Source of the DNA: Membranipora membranacea
Lineage: Eukaryota > Bryozoa > Gymnolaemata > Cheilostomatida > Membraniporidae
Reading direction: 5' to 3'
DNA: 64,000 bases
Assembly: GCA_914767715.1 (NCBI GenBank)
Contig: OU612075.1
Location: 21,328,001 to 21,392,000, forward strand
Positions 49,901 through 62,600 of this stretch are shown here, piece by piece (the first letter of the stretch is position 1; the number at the start of each line of letters is the position of its first letter). A model generated the notes under the pieces. That model was given only the letters and a program-made list of their open reading frames with translations. It had not been told where the DNA came from and ran no database searches. The position numbers and the translations under genes are program-made.

Positions 49901-52900
49901 ATTGAAAGTCCATCAAACCTTCTAAAGCACAGAAATAGCATCAGATGTCTTCATTATTAGCCTTGACATATCCTTAGTATGATGCCGGCGATATGGGTTC
50001 AACAACACTTGATATTATAGAAGCATTTGTACTTATATTGTGTATGGAGTGTATATGTACGAGTTTGGAATACAGAATATACTATTATTGAGTATTCAGG
50101 CACACTATGGTCAGCTCCAGCATACAAAGCTCGCTGCTGATATCTGTGATTTAGGTTTGTTAATTGGTGAAAACTGTGCCAGTATGTCTAGCCCAGTATT
50201 TAATAAGGGGCTGGTCGAGGATATTGGTTTGATCCAGGCTTTACATATTTGTGAACTGTGACATCCCTGTAAAAACCACCCAACATAAGAATTTTCCCCT
50301 GCAAATCTGAAACACTGATGTATACGATGGCTTCAGTTGCCACCTCGCGTGCTTATTATTTCGGCCTGAGGTTACTAAGTCATAACTCTTCTACGCCAGT
50401 TTATGGTCAAAACACAAACTTTCACTAGTTAACTTATTACCACACTGCAGTGTATTGAAGTCATGTCACAACATAATTCAATAAAATCCCTAATTACACA
50501 GCTTAGCCAGTATTTGACATTCAAACTTAAATCTCTCAGTTGCATTGTAAGCAGAGTTAGCATTGTAGTAGCTGAGGTATTATCTATTGTGACAAAATTG
50601 GGCATTGGGTTTTGGCCAAATAAACCCAATATACACAACAAGACTGCTTCACCCAGCTGCTGCATACAGCCACATCATTAGTTGTTTCTTCTGTTAATCA
50701 ATATTGGGACTATAGCATTTCATAATGTTAGCTGCATACAGTACTTGTGGTATAGTGAATTGCGTAGTGATTGATTTTCCTCTTAGTTTAGCATCATTAA
50801 TGTGTGTGAGATGGAAATCTTTCTCCTGGGAGTGAGACCGGCACTTTCGATAGAACTAGTTATAAATATTCCATAATTACAACACAAATCCCAGTGCATC
50901 ATACAAATGTAAACATACGCCGCAAGCAGCCCAGCTCGGTCAGCTTCAAGACATAAGACACCATCATCTGGGTTGTAAATTAGCAATACAGTCAGGCAGA
51001 AAGAGATTTAAAAGGTTACATGGCATCGATTTAATGTTTATTAAAATCTATCAGTTGGTGTTATTCAACGCTTTGGCACAAAACAAGAAAAAATCTACGT
51101 ACCGTAAAGTATACACAGTTAAGTTACAGACATTTTAATATCGTAATCCCGATAAAATATCTAAGCTCAAGACGCCTGACAAGAACAGGTCACACATTTT
51201 CAACTACAATATTAAGCCCTAAATTAGTTCTAAAATCCAAGGAGATTAAATGATTTTCTCATATACGGAGTTCGTTAAAAGTCTAAAATTACATCTGAAA
51301 GCTTTGCAGGGTTGGCAGCAGATAGTGGAGGTAGATGCCAGTTAAACACTAAAGACTGAACCACTGTCTGCGGGCAATGAAATGAGTTTGCCGATCCCTT
51401 TCCTCAACAGAACAGCTGGCACATTTATAAGTTCACACCACCATATGTCTATGTGGGTGCAGATTGTCAGAGATCGAGATTAACACATTGTTCAGTCAGT
51501 AATAGGCAGTCGAAGCAGGTTTCTATCTTCTCTCGGTGATGTGAGGGTCTAATGAGTGATACTTGAGGCTGGCTATGAGAACGTAGCGACTGTGGAGACT
51601 AGAGCAGTTATGGACAGTAGTAACGTACTGGTAGTGGTGTGTGTAGCGGCGTTACATAAGTTACCTGAACACATGCATGTCATCTGAGTACCTCCTCCAC
51701 CTGTAAATATTACAGAATATCACATATTATTATTATGACTACGGGCTGCTTTATTTTGATAAAAATTATTCCCTCAGTAGTACTTTATCAACTGCGTATG
51801 TGGGGCTGTCGATATACCTGATCTATTTTGGACCATGTCCAAACGCTGATAAAAAAAACCACACTACACATAGCAAAAAGTACTTTGCGTGAGGGCATGG
51901 TAGGCTGATGTCATGAAAACGAGCAAAAAAAATCACAGTCCTATATATGCATTATTGCAGTCAGTTACCAGCTATAAAAGCTGCTCTGTATGTCACACAG
52001 TTTTCATTCAACATACACGTATATAAGGTCTCAGGTATCCCTGCGTTCTACTGTTGATTCCTAAACTTTAAATTTTAATTTTGAGTATACAGGTGTTCTC
52101 CTCAGATAGTTCATCGACTACCGGGTGTTTTGTATCAAGGATTCAGTAAAAGTAAGCTGACAATGAGTAAATCTGACTTTACAATGCTGTTCAGTACAGG
52201 TAACTAATACAAGTAGCTCTTGACACAGTTTTAGTTACCTGCTAACTCTAGTCTGAACTTACCGATGGTTGTGTCCTGACACTTTTTATCAGTCTTAGTG
52301 AAATGAGTGAAGCTCTCCTTCTCTCCACAGGCTTTAGTCAGGTACTCCACGACTACAGAGAATAAATAGCAACCATTAACTCGCTGCCCATATCAATAAT
52401 ACACAACCAGAAAAAAAGCCTTTGTTGACTAATGGCCAAAGCAGAACAGGTCTATAGGACAGTTCCGGACGAATATGCTGTTTAATACAGCCGGCGGTGC
52501 TGTGGGTGGCATGTGTGCACCGCTTTGTCTTGGATTAGGCGCATTAGATATTTTTGCTTGCCGCAAATACTTCTGATCAGCCAAGGTTGTGCCATACAAT
52601 TTAGAGAGAAGTATAGAGTTACACCAAGGAACTAAGTTTTGTTCATCTGTTTAACTCATCGATCTGTTCTATATCAAGATAAGCTGACATCATCCCAGCT
52701 AGAACATAGAACAGATAATGCTCAGATTGATGATAATTGATTTTATAATTAAACACGGGTTAATTGTAGGACACAACAGACTCACTCTCTTATGTATAAT
52801 AGAAGCATATGTGGTCAGTCAATTAGAGAATTCCCTCTGGCTTGTAAGCCTGAATCTAACTTACAAGACATGCCGGCACATATGATAATCAACTATGCAA

Positions 52901-55900
52901 GGGACCGAATTACAACATCATCCTGATATCACAGAGTAAGGTTATTTAAATCTTCACTCTGTACCAATATCCTTGTTACAGCGACCTATGTATGACAAGT
53001 GGAGTTGTACACTTCAAATCTGTTCGGATTCCGAGATTTTGTATTGAGCAAGAAACTATTACAGGCTATAGGCAGTGTATTAATTGATACTCGGTTGTTC
53101 GGTAACCTTTCAGACTAGCCATGTATATAGTATTCCGCTTTTATTATGACTTTTACTAATTTACACATCCTTCATGAAAAATACTCTCCTTGGCAAGGGT
53201 TATCACTCAACAAGTGAACATTAGGCATATTGTTGCAACAAAAAGAAAGCCGGGATAATAAGAAGCAGAATACTGATCTTACCTTTCCTCTTCTGTGGGT
53301 TTCCTTCGCATTCTGTAAAAGAAAGAGAAATGTTAACACGAGCTACATGAAACACATTTTTTTAGTCTCATTCGACATGAAGGACTCGGCTGTTTGTCCG
53401 GTGCTAGCAAGCAAGCCGGTCATAATACACGGATGTTGGTAGTGGTAATTACTGCACTGTCATGATCAGTATAATATGGTGACCCGTACTTCACTATTTT
53501 ATGCGACCTCTTTAGATAATAAGGTGTTGCAGGGCGTCTCATATATTCTGAGCCTTTGAGACGTTCAATCATTGTACTGTCTTATTATCTTTCTTGTTAG
53601 AAAATTTGGTGGCATGAAGGATATCATTATATTTTATATAAATACATTCCACACATGGAAACGAGTCAGGGCGAGGATTACTCCTTGATTTGAGCCAGCT
53701 AAGTTTTGATCCTACAGCCCCTCCTATGTGAGGACAAGCAGACTTACTATCCATCTCTTTCTCAGCGGTCCTGTTTCGTGGTCCGTGGTGAGGCATCTGG
53801 TACTTGGTCACTATTTTGATGCACACATCCTCGTGGTCCAAACACATGCTGCCGGTCTTATTAGCCTTATCTCCCCAACAGCCATCGGGATGAGTAAAGG
53901 TATCACACTGCCAGCACTGCAATCCATTCACTGAAAGATCGAAATTATCACGACATATTTCAGATTTGTAACTCATGAAAATAAACACACTCTTGGCGAA
54001 AATCATTTAGGGTTCCAAAATTCTTATGGTGGAAGGAGTAAAACAATGATGGTATTGCGGTGTTGGAGATAAAGTTGACCATATCTTCACTTACCACTGA
54101 GGACAGAGATGACAAGAACTAGAAGTGCTGTGTAGAATCTAATAATCCATAGTGCGTCCATGTTTGCTCTGCTATGTTATGGCATACTCCTCATTGTGCA
54201 GCTGCTTACTCTACCGTATTTTGTGATGAGGGGTAGCAACATGTTATCAGAAGTCAAATTAAGTATAAGCTTGATATTCACGTCTAAAAATAGGCATCAG
54301 ATCATGATCATTCATCTTCTGTTCTCATTGTGATTTGTATTTAATTTTTGGAGATACACCTGTTGTTTTTTAGATGAATTGACTAAATAATTGAATTTCC
54401 TACCCCTATGCTATCTATATTGATTATTCCTTAGGTAATGAATAGACAACTCCTGTTCTGGAATTAATAATTACGCCCATAAATATTTCGGATTTTATTC
54501 CAGTAGTCAATTAAGTGTGTAGACTTTTTTCCTGATATGTTGTTATGAAATAAAATCAGGTGTTTCAGTGTTAACAGGAATAAAAGTACAACTATCAACA
54601 ATAATGAAAAAGTAAAAAGTCTTATGCTTTATTTGATGATACAAAGCTATCAATGGTCATTACTGTTTGTAGAACACCTGGATTAGGATAATTAAGGTAA
54701 TGATGGTGGAATATTTAGTGTTTGATAATATCTTGACAAGTCTTCATTTTCTTTTATAGGCGCTATCAAGTTGGCAGTCGAAGGCCGAAGCGAGGATGCC
54801 ATTACTCTCGATCTATCTCCCCACTAGCTTTATGCGTAACTACAGTGAGCTGGCTCGTGTGATGGTGGCTAACGAGGACAAGCTTGTTACACCTTATGAT
54901 GTTCATATGACTCTGAAAGATATCATAGATGCGTAAGTTTAAAGCCAAACGGTGGAAGTCATGTCTTACATTTGTTTGTACTATCGAACTTCGACTTTGG
55001 CATAATACAAGGCTAATGGTATACATGTGTAGGTGCCAAGTAGGTAACACCAAAGCAAGCCTTATGGCTATGGAATCATGGTGCGATGGATAGGCAGAGA
55101 TTATAATATATATAAACCATAGTCTCTGACATAAGTATACCAAGTTTCTGCATTATTGGTTTACTCTGATTTGTTTTTTTCCCGGATTATCTTAGATAAC
55201 TTAGACATTGTCTTTTCATGGTATATGAGGACACAACTTCATGGTCAAAAGCCCGCATCAATTATTCCAGGAAGAGTAGGATCAGGGAGGTTTGGATATA
55301 CTCCAACCAGAGAGGGTGGGATATACCCTCCCTGCTCCAACCCTCCCACCGATAATTCATTCATCAATAATTGATGCGGGCTTGTGACCATGAAGTTGTG
55401 TCCTCATATACCATGAAAAGACAATGTCTAAGTTACCTAAGATAAGCTGGGAAACACCCACTGATGACTGACAAACAAATCATGAAATTATAACGTTAAA
55501 ACAAGCATTGGTATGTAAAATAACAAAAACCTGAGAGTTACATATCAATAATTACAAATTATTTGTTACACAGAGGAAGGCTGACACAGGCTGACCCGAG
55601 AGATGAAAGAAAGTTTGGTCAAAGTCTGTTCAAACCTCTGCCTAAAGATAGAACGTGTGAGAAAGCTGGTGAGTGGACAATCAGCAGCATCCATTACGAA
55701 TAAATTCAGGCTTGGTATGACATCATAGGATATAAAGTTGTTTCATCTCATCCTTTTTCTCATGCCAGTATCACGAACAGCGCCCTATACTACCTTCAGT
55801 TACTATTTCTATTGATAGTAACATTACCAGGGATCTACCTTCCACCACTTTAGACTTTTTGCTCACCTTTAGTTTTCTGCTCTTATTTCAGGTGTAAATG

Positions 55901-56622
55901 TACATTGGTGCGCTTGTCATACTCAGTTCAAAGTTCAACCCAAAGAAGTAGACAGTGGTAAGATCGGAGACTTGGTGATGTCAGAACTTAACAAGCTCAC
56001 CTCAGCATACAGAGAGAAGTGTGCTGCATATGACAAAGTCCGCCTATTAAATCTGACGAGGATCGTACCTAACGAACAGGTGAGCTGTCCGTAGGGGAAT
56101 CTTATAATAATATACTCTGATAGTCAACATGTGGGGGATTTCTGGCATCTGATAGCAAATAAGTGTCCAAGATACACACTTATTCAAGGAAATATATTGA
56201 GATCGTCAGAAACATTTCTGTCTGTGACTCTTTGTAGTAAGTGATGATTTGTCAATAAGTTTAATTCTCATGACTTGCTGTATCACAGACTCATAAAAAA
56301 AACTCACTGTTTGGCTTTTCTTTTTCAGATCACAGATTATGAGGCAAAACAAGACAAGAAATTCACTGCAGGAACAATCCTAGATCAGAATTATTACCAG
56401 GTCACATTCGAGGGACTGACCTCTACACAATCTAAAGGTCAAGGCCACTTGTACGAGGCGACTTTAGAGCATGACGAGAGTTTCATAGCTGCATTTAGTA
56501 AATCTTATAAACTAGTATCAGATATTATCAGGATTGAGAAGAGCCTCAATCGTAATCAGTGTTCTATAGAAGACAGAGATGTTCTAAAATACTGCTCATG
56601 TATTCAGAAATCTGATCTCTAA
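43916..56622 (+). CDS. DUF229-family (alkaline-phosphatase/sulfatase-like) type II membrane protein
   Basis: Thirteen exons, all phase-consistent: 43,916-44,101; 44,455-44,530; 45,516-45,675; 46,230-46,431; 46,925-47,072; 47,740-47,886; 48,189-48,252; 48,754-48,932; 49,215-49,444; 54,760-54,932; 55,574-55,668; 55,892-56,079; 56,329-56,622. The product is 713 residues. A short basic N-terminus precedes one transmembrane segment (about 15-36), so the rest should be lumenal or extracellular. DUF229 hallmarks appear in order: ILGIGSLSQMSFRRLLPK (about 257), YNVVGQGSSGALLPLLTG (about 290), LYAEDHPTTNTFNERFQGFE, MSDHG (455-459), LVTPYDVHMTLKDI, GQSLFKPLPKDRTCE (537-551) and a WCACH motif. Family members usually have Asp where this protein has the second Gly of GIGS. 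Substrate unknown. Intron 9 contains the antisense Ly6-type gene. Confidence 0.85.
44553..44594. repeat. GC-rich dispersed repeat, copy 2
   Basis: GTCTAAGCCCCCCAGACTGT followed by TGCCCACCGTCCAACGGCC is an inverted, diverged copy of 36,461-36,504. It lies in intron 2 of the DUF229 gene. Confidence 0.6.
46624..46682. repeat. 20-bp tandem repeat
   Basis: About three head-to-tail copies of GCAGACACCCGACCTGTGAA in intron 4 of the DUF229 gene. Confidence 0.9.
51573..54161 (-). CDS. Ly6/uPAR (three-finger) GPI-anchored protein nested in a DUF229 intron
   Basis: Five exons on the minus strand (54,161-54,095, 53,930-53,748, 53,312-53,283, 52,352-52,263, 51,700-51,573), all phase 1, give 165 residues. 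Exon 1 is a signal peptide (WIIRFYTALLVLVISVLS). The mature part opens with LQCWQCD, carries Cys in GCW, SMCLD and DVCIK, and later KCEGN, ACGEK and KKCQD. It closes with TCMCSGNLCN, the CxxxxLCN-type ending that defines the LU domain. After the final CN comes a Thr-rich stretch and a hydrophobic tail (STLLLSITALVSTVATFS) ending at the stop, as expected for GPI attachment. There are 11 cysteines in the mature protein and NKT and NRT sequons in exon 2. The whole gene fits in intron 9 of the DUF229 gene on the opposite strand. Ligand unknown. Confidence 0.85.
55181..55452. mobile_element. Fold-back element in DUF229 intron 10
   Basis: Arms of about 85 bp (55,181-55,266 and 55,366-55,452) pair closely, for example GACATTGTCTTTTCATGGTA with TACCATGAAAAGACAATGTC and GCCCGCATCAATTAT with ATAATTGATGCGGGC. 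The 100-base centre is itself partly self-complementary (GGGAGG against CCTCCC). No coding capacity; MITE-like. Confidence 0.85.
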
Positions 56623-59600
56623 TAATGATCTATTCACACAGTGTATCTTTTTCAAAAAATTACTAAGACCATATATATAATTTTGTAAATACATGAATTC
56701 GATAAAACACCATGTGTCGCTGCAACTGAGGGAGTCGTGTGCACTCAAAAATTAAGTAGACAACTCCTAGCTAGATATTGCAGTAATCATAGTTCAATGT
56801 CGGCAGATATATAATATTACCTATGCCGTTTTCTTTGGTAGCATATAGGTATAATATTCATACGTTCATCTACAGTGATGAACTCTTGTGGATAGGGGAG
56901 ATCAGAGTTTCCGTCCCATAAGCTACTCCTTCATGATAATTAACAGGAAATGCTGAATAATGATAACCATTTGTGTATAGTACTATTATCGGTTATGCTG
57001 CATGATTGGCATATCTTCACCAAGCATTTATTCCTTATGCCAAGGCTGTGTTGGTCGGCAGCAAATTACATCAGCATGACATGTCTAACAGTTACCTATT
57101 TCTTGTGATATTGAGTAACTGATATTAGACACTTAATGAGGTTTGCAATAATCAATAGCGATACACTACTAATAGTAACTGGTATTAGCTGTCCAGTACT
57201 GGAGTACTATATGATCACAGGGTAAGAGTGATATGGTCCCTCTCGAAAGAATAAATGAAGCTCTGCATACATGTTCTTTGTATTCAAGTGTTTAATTTCA
57301 AAAATTGAAAAGTACAACCCACAGTGACCTTGATTTGATTATAATGATTTGATTTTGATATGACAGTGATAGACTAGCATTCACTTATACTTGAGCCTGT
57401 GTGAAGACCCCAGCTGCTACCTTCGCTGAGTAATGAAGAAAAAATCAATCCTACCAAATGTCTGGCAGAGAATGAATGACATTCAATGTTTATTTGATTT
57501 CCCGCTTTCAGGGCCTGGATTTCAGCCTCAGAAATGTGATGTTAGTGTTTTACGAGGCATTGGGCTGGACCTGAATTTGGATAATGGATCATTGATTGGA
57601 AAAGTTCAATCTATGTATCTAAACTTTCGAGCACAAACCCAGATTAAACCTTATACGATATTCAGCCTTGTAACAGCTGGTGTATACCCATAAAATTCTC
57701 ATAATTCGTTCAGCGCATTATAGCAACCTCCAAGATCAATATTTGAAGATATCAAAATCAAAATGAGCAAATAATGGACTTGCGGAAAACTTTTTAACAA
57801 AATAAACATTGTGGCCAGGTATTTACACAAAAAATTAAGTCCAGTTCTTTGCTGTGAATACCGTAACAGAGATTAGATTTGTATAGACTGTCCTATAAAC
57901 TCCACTGAGATAGTTATTGATGATTTTACCAGAGGCAGCAGCTTGAGGCAGCAATAGCGGCAGCAGTCCATTGAAAGGTTCAATTAGTGCTTGCGTTGTG
58001 CTGATTAGCTTGTAGCAGCACGCTGTCATTACGTTAAGTCGGATCATCAAACTACTGCCGACCGTTACGTACAAGACATCAGTCAGTCTATCTAAGGGGA
58101 TTTACTTACTCTACAGTGTACTGTATATCTATATACTGCTACCAAATCAAAGTTTCTAAGGTAAGCCTGTGATGACTGTTGACATATAGCCTAGCTCATG
58201 TACCCTGATGATATGTTGTATACAACCGCTGAGATGGGGAGCCTTTGAAATTGCTAACGAGAGGAAAAGTGAGAAATATTTTGCAACCAGTATCACATTA
58301 ATAGTATTTAATTTTAGGTGCATGTAGCTGCCATTTTATCCAGTTTATAATTCCTGAGTTGGAGTGTATTACAACACATTGTCTGGAGATACTAGCCCAT
58401 AGGGGACATCAGCACGAGACCTTGAACTGTAATTCAGAGCTAAAACAAGGCTGTGTTTTTTCTGACGATAAATATTGACTTTATCACGCAGCTTGCTTAT
58501 TGTCACACCATACTGAATTTGGCCTGTTTGGAATTGTCACGTTTACTTTGTCAAAAGCACTCATGAAAAATTAAGAAGCTTAGGGGACACAGCAGCTTTA
58601 TTGCTTTATTGTAGTTTCGCTCAGATTACTCTTGCGTTGTACAAGGCTCACCTTACAACGCAAGCAAAGTGTGAGAGTATGACGTGATACAGTTATCATG
58701 TTCTAGCTAAGACCAGCGTGTGTGACAAGCCCAGTACTATAGAGGTCTAATACAAGGTAAGCTGTTACTGCTAATCAGAGAGTTAACTCCATATTGTATA
58801 CTAACAGTTATTCCTGTAAAATATTAGCGCCTACAGGTACTCTACTGTTTCTGGTACAATTGTGAGCTAAGCAGTCTGTCGAGCATTAGAGACTTCTACT
58901 GTTTCTTGGTGTTTTGGCAATGCATGGGCTCCTAAATTGGCATTCTGAGTTTGAATTTGCACGAAGAAGGCCAACCCTTTAATACCTGATGGTGCGGTCA
59001 TGACCAAACATCCTACTTTCAAAGTGACCTTGATATTTTGGGCTAGGCTTTAATTTTGGAAGGAGCCATGGTTATGCCAGGACTGGCCAGGTTGTACCTC
59101 TCTACAATAACAGCCAATCCATCAAATCCAAGGCTCCGACGGCAACCTGGAGACAATAACGTGAATTTTGTTGGATTTCCCAGGGTAATAACACCATATT
59201 CTGATTATGTGATTCATGAATGAGTTATAAATTGATTCCTGTCCATCGATAGACAATAGCAGAAGTATGGAGAGTGTTATGGCCACTTATCAGCTTGTTC
59301 TTAGTTAGGACAGTGTGTGTTTTATGTTTGTACTGACAAGTTTATACTGCTCTTATCTTTGTTGTAGAACTGATTACATTAGCTGATCCATATACATTGG
59401 TGAGATAGGAGCGGCGGCGTTTTGATAGTCCTACCTGCAACTCATCTATAGGAAACTGAGGATAACCCTAAATGTAGGATTCGAGGATTTACAGCTAAAT
59501 TGAGGTACATATGCTCTCAACTTCGGATACACTAGAGTGAGGAAGGTCACAGGAAGCGGGTTATTGATCTCAACTTTATCTCAAACAGCTGAGCTGGAGT

Positions 59601-59628
59601 AATAAACACTGGTACTCAGGAAGCTATC
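56623..59628. other. Intergenic between the DUF229 gene and the DUSP gene
   Basis: No supportable gene. An 86-codon frame at 57,433-57,693 lacks recognisable motifs and convincing splice sites. A hairpin-like pair, CTTGCGTTGTACAAGGCTCA and CCTTACAACGCAAG, lies near 58,631-58,664. Confidence 0.45.
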
Positions 59629-62600
59629 ATGTCTACGCTCGGCATGAACAAGGTAATGTAACACTGTCCAGGATATCAGCAGTCAGCCGTATAGAATATC
59701 GGAGAGTGGTCTGGAGGAAAGTGGTTTGTTTACTCATTAGAAGAACTTCCTGTTTACACGAATGATGAAACAGTAGTAAAGAAATTAAACATTTTATAGT
59801 TCATCTATTTCTGATTAAAAAAACATGCCAAGAGATATATATATATTTCAATCCACTCTCCTATAATGCAAGATATAAATAAATTACACCCTGGATTTAA
59901 GCCTACGCATCCTTGCTCAAATTTTAAGGTAAATGTCATTGATACTGGTACAATTTCAAGAGAATGATGCCAATTTTGCGTGCCTAATTGTATTACAAAG
60001 GGCTATCACTTGACTGGCGATAAGTTTGCGTCATATAGTTATATTATGGCTCAGTCCTCAAGTCCTTAGATATGCCTGCCCATGAAAAGTGGAGTGATCT
60101 AATACAAAGACTGTATTCACTACACCGGAATTTCAAAAGTCACTGCATTCCATGAGAGACAATGAGTCCATTCATAGTTTAATGTGTAGGAGAGCCTAAA
60201 GTCAGTTACCTTTGTTTTGGTATTACTGAGTACTTTTTCAATTCATGCAAAAACCTGAGAGGTTATACATCAGTTCTTCAGGGACATCAATCATCCTTTA
60301 TCCCCTCTGATCAAGAGGCTAAGGTCCCCAAAGCTCAATCAAAGCTACAGCTGTTATATCAGCCTAGAAGATAAAAAGGTCCAGTCAGTTGGCGTTTGGG
60401 GGGGGGATCGTAGGTAGGTAGACTGTCTTGTCAAGACAGGCTATAGGAAGGATGTCCGTAAATTATATTCACATGGAAGTTTACCTGTGCATGGGCTGTA
60501 GGCAAGGAGTACTCTGTGCTGTAAGCTATATCAAATATACAAATAATGTGTCTGAGAAGCTTACTCATTATATACATAAAATGTGATTGGACTTTTTGAA
60601 AGTTTTGATGTGAATTTATATTTATTTATTTATTGAGGTTTTCTAAAAGTTTATAATTAAAGCAAATTAAAAATAACTTGTTGACCTCACACACATTAAC
60701 ATAGATACAAAAAATGACTTGAATAAAAAGATATAAGTGGTAGGGTGTTACATTCTATATAGTGTGTAGGATAATGAAAGCATGGTGTTATAAATTGCAT
60801 GAATAAGATGAAAAAAGAAAAGAAGAAACAGAGAGTGGCAAACAAATATACAAGTTATATCCCTCGACGCCTCGTTCCTCAGAGTCACTCTCAGGGTCTT
60901 AGTAATGACATTATTTTGAGTTTGTTGCCTCCAGCTTTCTGAAACTGGCCCCGTAAGGATTGCCTACCCATGGCAATTTAGCTACTCGTACTGTTTCTTA
61001 GATAGCTCCACATAGCCCGCTGCTTACTCAGAACAGGTTCTCAGGTAGGAATCACATGGGATAGCCTAGATTAATCTATTTAAGGTTTGAGTTGAGAGTA
61101 TTATGGAAATGTCCGGACAAATTAGATCAAACTTGTTATAGGGATAGCCTAGGACTTAGGATAAACTTGTACGGAAGTAACTCAGGATTACCATTATTAT
61201 CTACTCGATAGAATTCTTATTTTAATCACCAGCATCAACAGATATAACTTTCTCAGGAAAGCCCTGTCTGTGTAGATTCGCTAGTACTAGAAAATCCTAA
61301 TTTGAGATATTGATCTAACAACATGAGGTGACGATTCCAGTTGTAAATATCATGGACAACCGGTTTTCCTAATCATATTGTAACTGTAGATCAAGTTTGA
61401 TGCAGTTTGTCTGCAATCGGGTTTGCTCCCTTTCGCTGCTGATCAGAGGTTGGGGAAGCAATTCTACATGTATCCAAAATGGTTCAAACTTGGTCTAGTG
61501 TAACTTGATTGTGTTGAGTCAGTAACTTGATTGTGTTGAGTCACAGTCAGTAGTCACAGTCAGTAGTCACAGTCAGTAGTCACAGTCAGTAGTCACAGTC
61601 AGTAGTCACAGTCAGTAGTCACAGTCAGTAGTCACAGTCAGTAGTCACAGTCAGTAGTCACAGTCAGTAGTCACAGTCACAGTCACAGTCAGTAGCATGA
61701 ATGTATCCTTTCCATAAAGTAATAGAGTGGGCCTATGATAAAAAAAAACTATTACAAAGTGATGAGTCTACCTCCTACAGCTCTTTTCTCAAATTTTAAT
61801 TTCTTTCTACTAATTACTCATTTCATTGTTTTCTCAAAATGCATTATTTCCCTCACAACAAGGGGTTCCTTTTTTTTTATCAAGATACAGGTCATTTTTT
61901 ACAAAAATACCATACTTCTTCTAAAAAAAATATTCTTAATATATTTTTCCCAAGGTGCACCACTATTTTATTCTTCAAGCTTTTCGCAAAGGGCCTAGAT
62001 TTATTTCAACTCAACCATAGGTTTTGCACAAGTTATGCACTTTGTGCACTAACTTTAGATTGATCAAGTACTCTCTATCCCCAAGATGATTTGTGGACTC
62101 AAAATTTTCTTTTTCAACAAAATAAAGAAAAATATGGTCATTTGATCCCTACCTAAAACTACCTAAACCATAGAATTTGATCCAGACCAAATGAACAGAT
62201 AACAATGTTTCTGAATTTTTAATCGTATTTCGTGGTAGTGATTGTATCAAATTTGATCTAGACCAGGGAGTTTGGGACAAGTTTCCAGACTACCTGTCTA
62301 TACTCATGCTTTAGAACTGGCTCTTCAAAAGCTATCACACTTGCTCATGACAAGTTTGCCACACAACAAAATTTGACAATACTTGTACGCAACTTCTGAA
62401 TGTTTCTACTGGCCCATCACAGAAACACATTAGTTGTGTGTATCTAGCTACATGTGGAATTGCTTTCCTCCAATCTGGTCAAAAACTGACCAATGAAGAG
62501 AGGATGTTCCCTCATATTTGGTAGAGTTTAATGATCGTTTGGCTGTTTTTAGGTGCTGAAGGGGTTATACATCGGAGGGCTGAGTGATTCTCGAGATCAG

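Noticed and set aside
57433-57693. Gene between the DUF229 and DUSP genes
   Set aside because: Shares only SGPGFQ/PGPGFQ-like words with a frame at 63,292-63,552, and no splice support or domain was found.
61735-62063. Two overlapping open frames rich in Phe, Ile and Lys
   Set aside because: Poly-T/poly-A composition in a large intron; no coding features.
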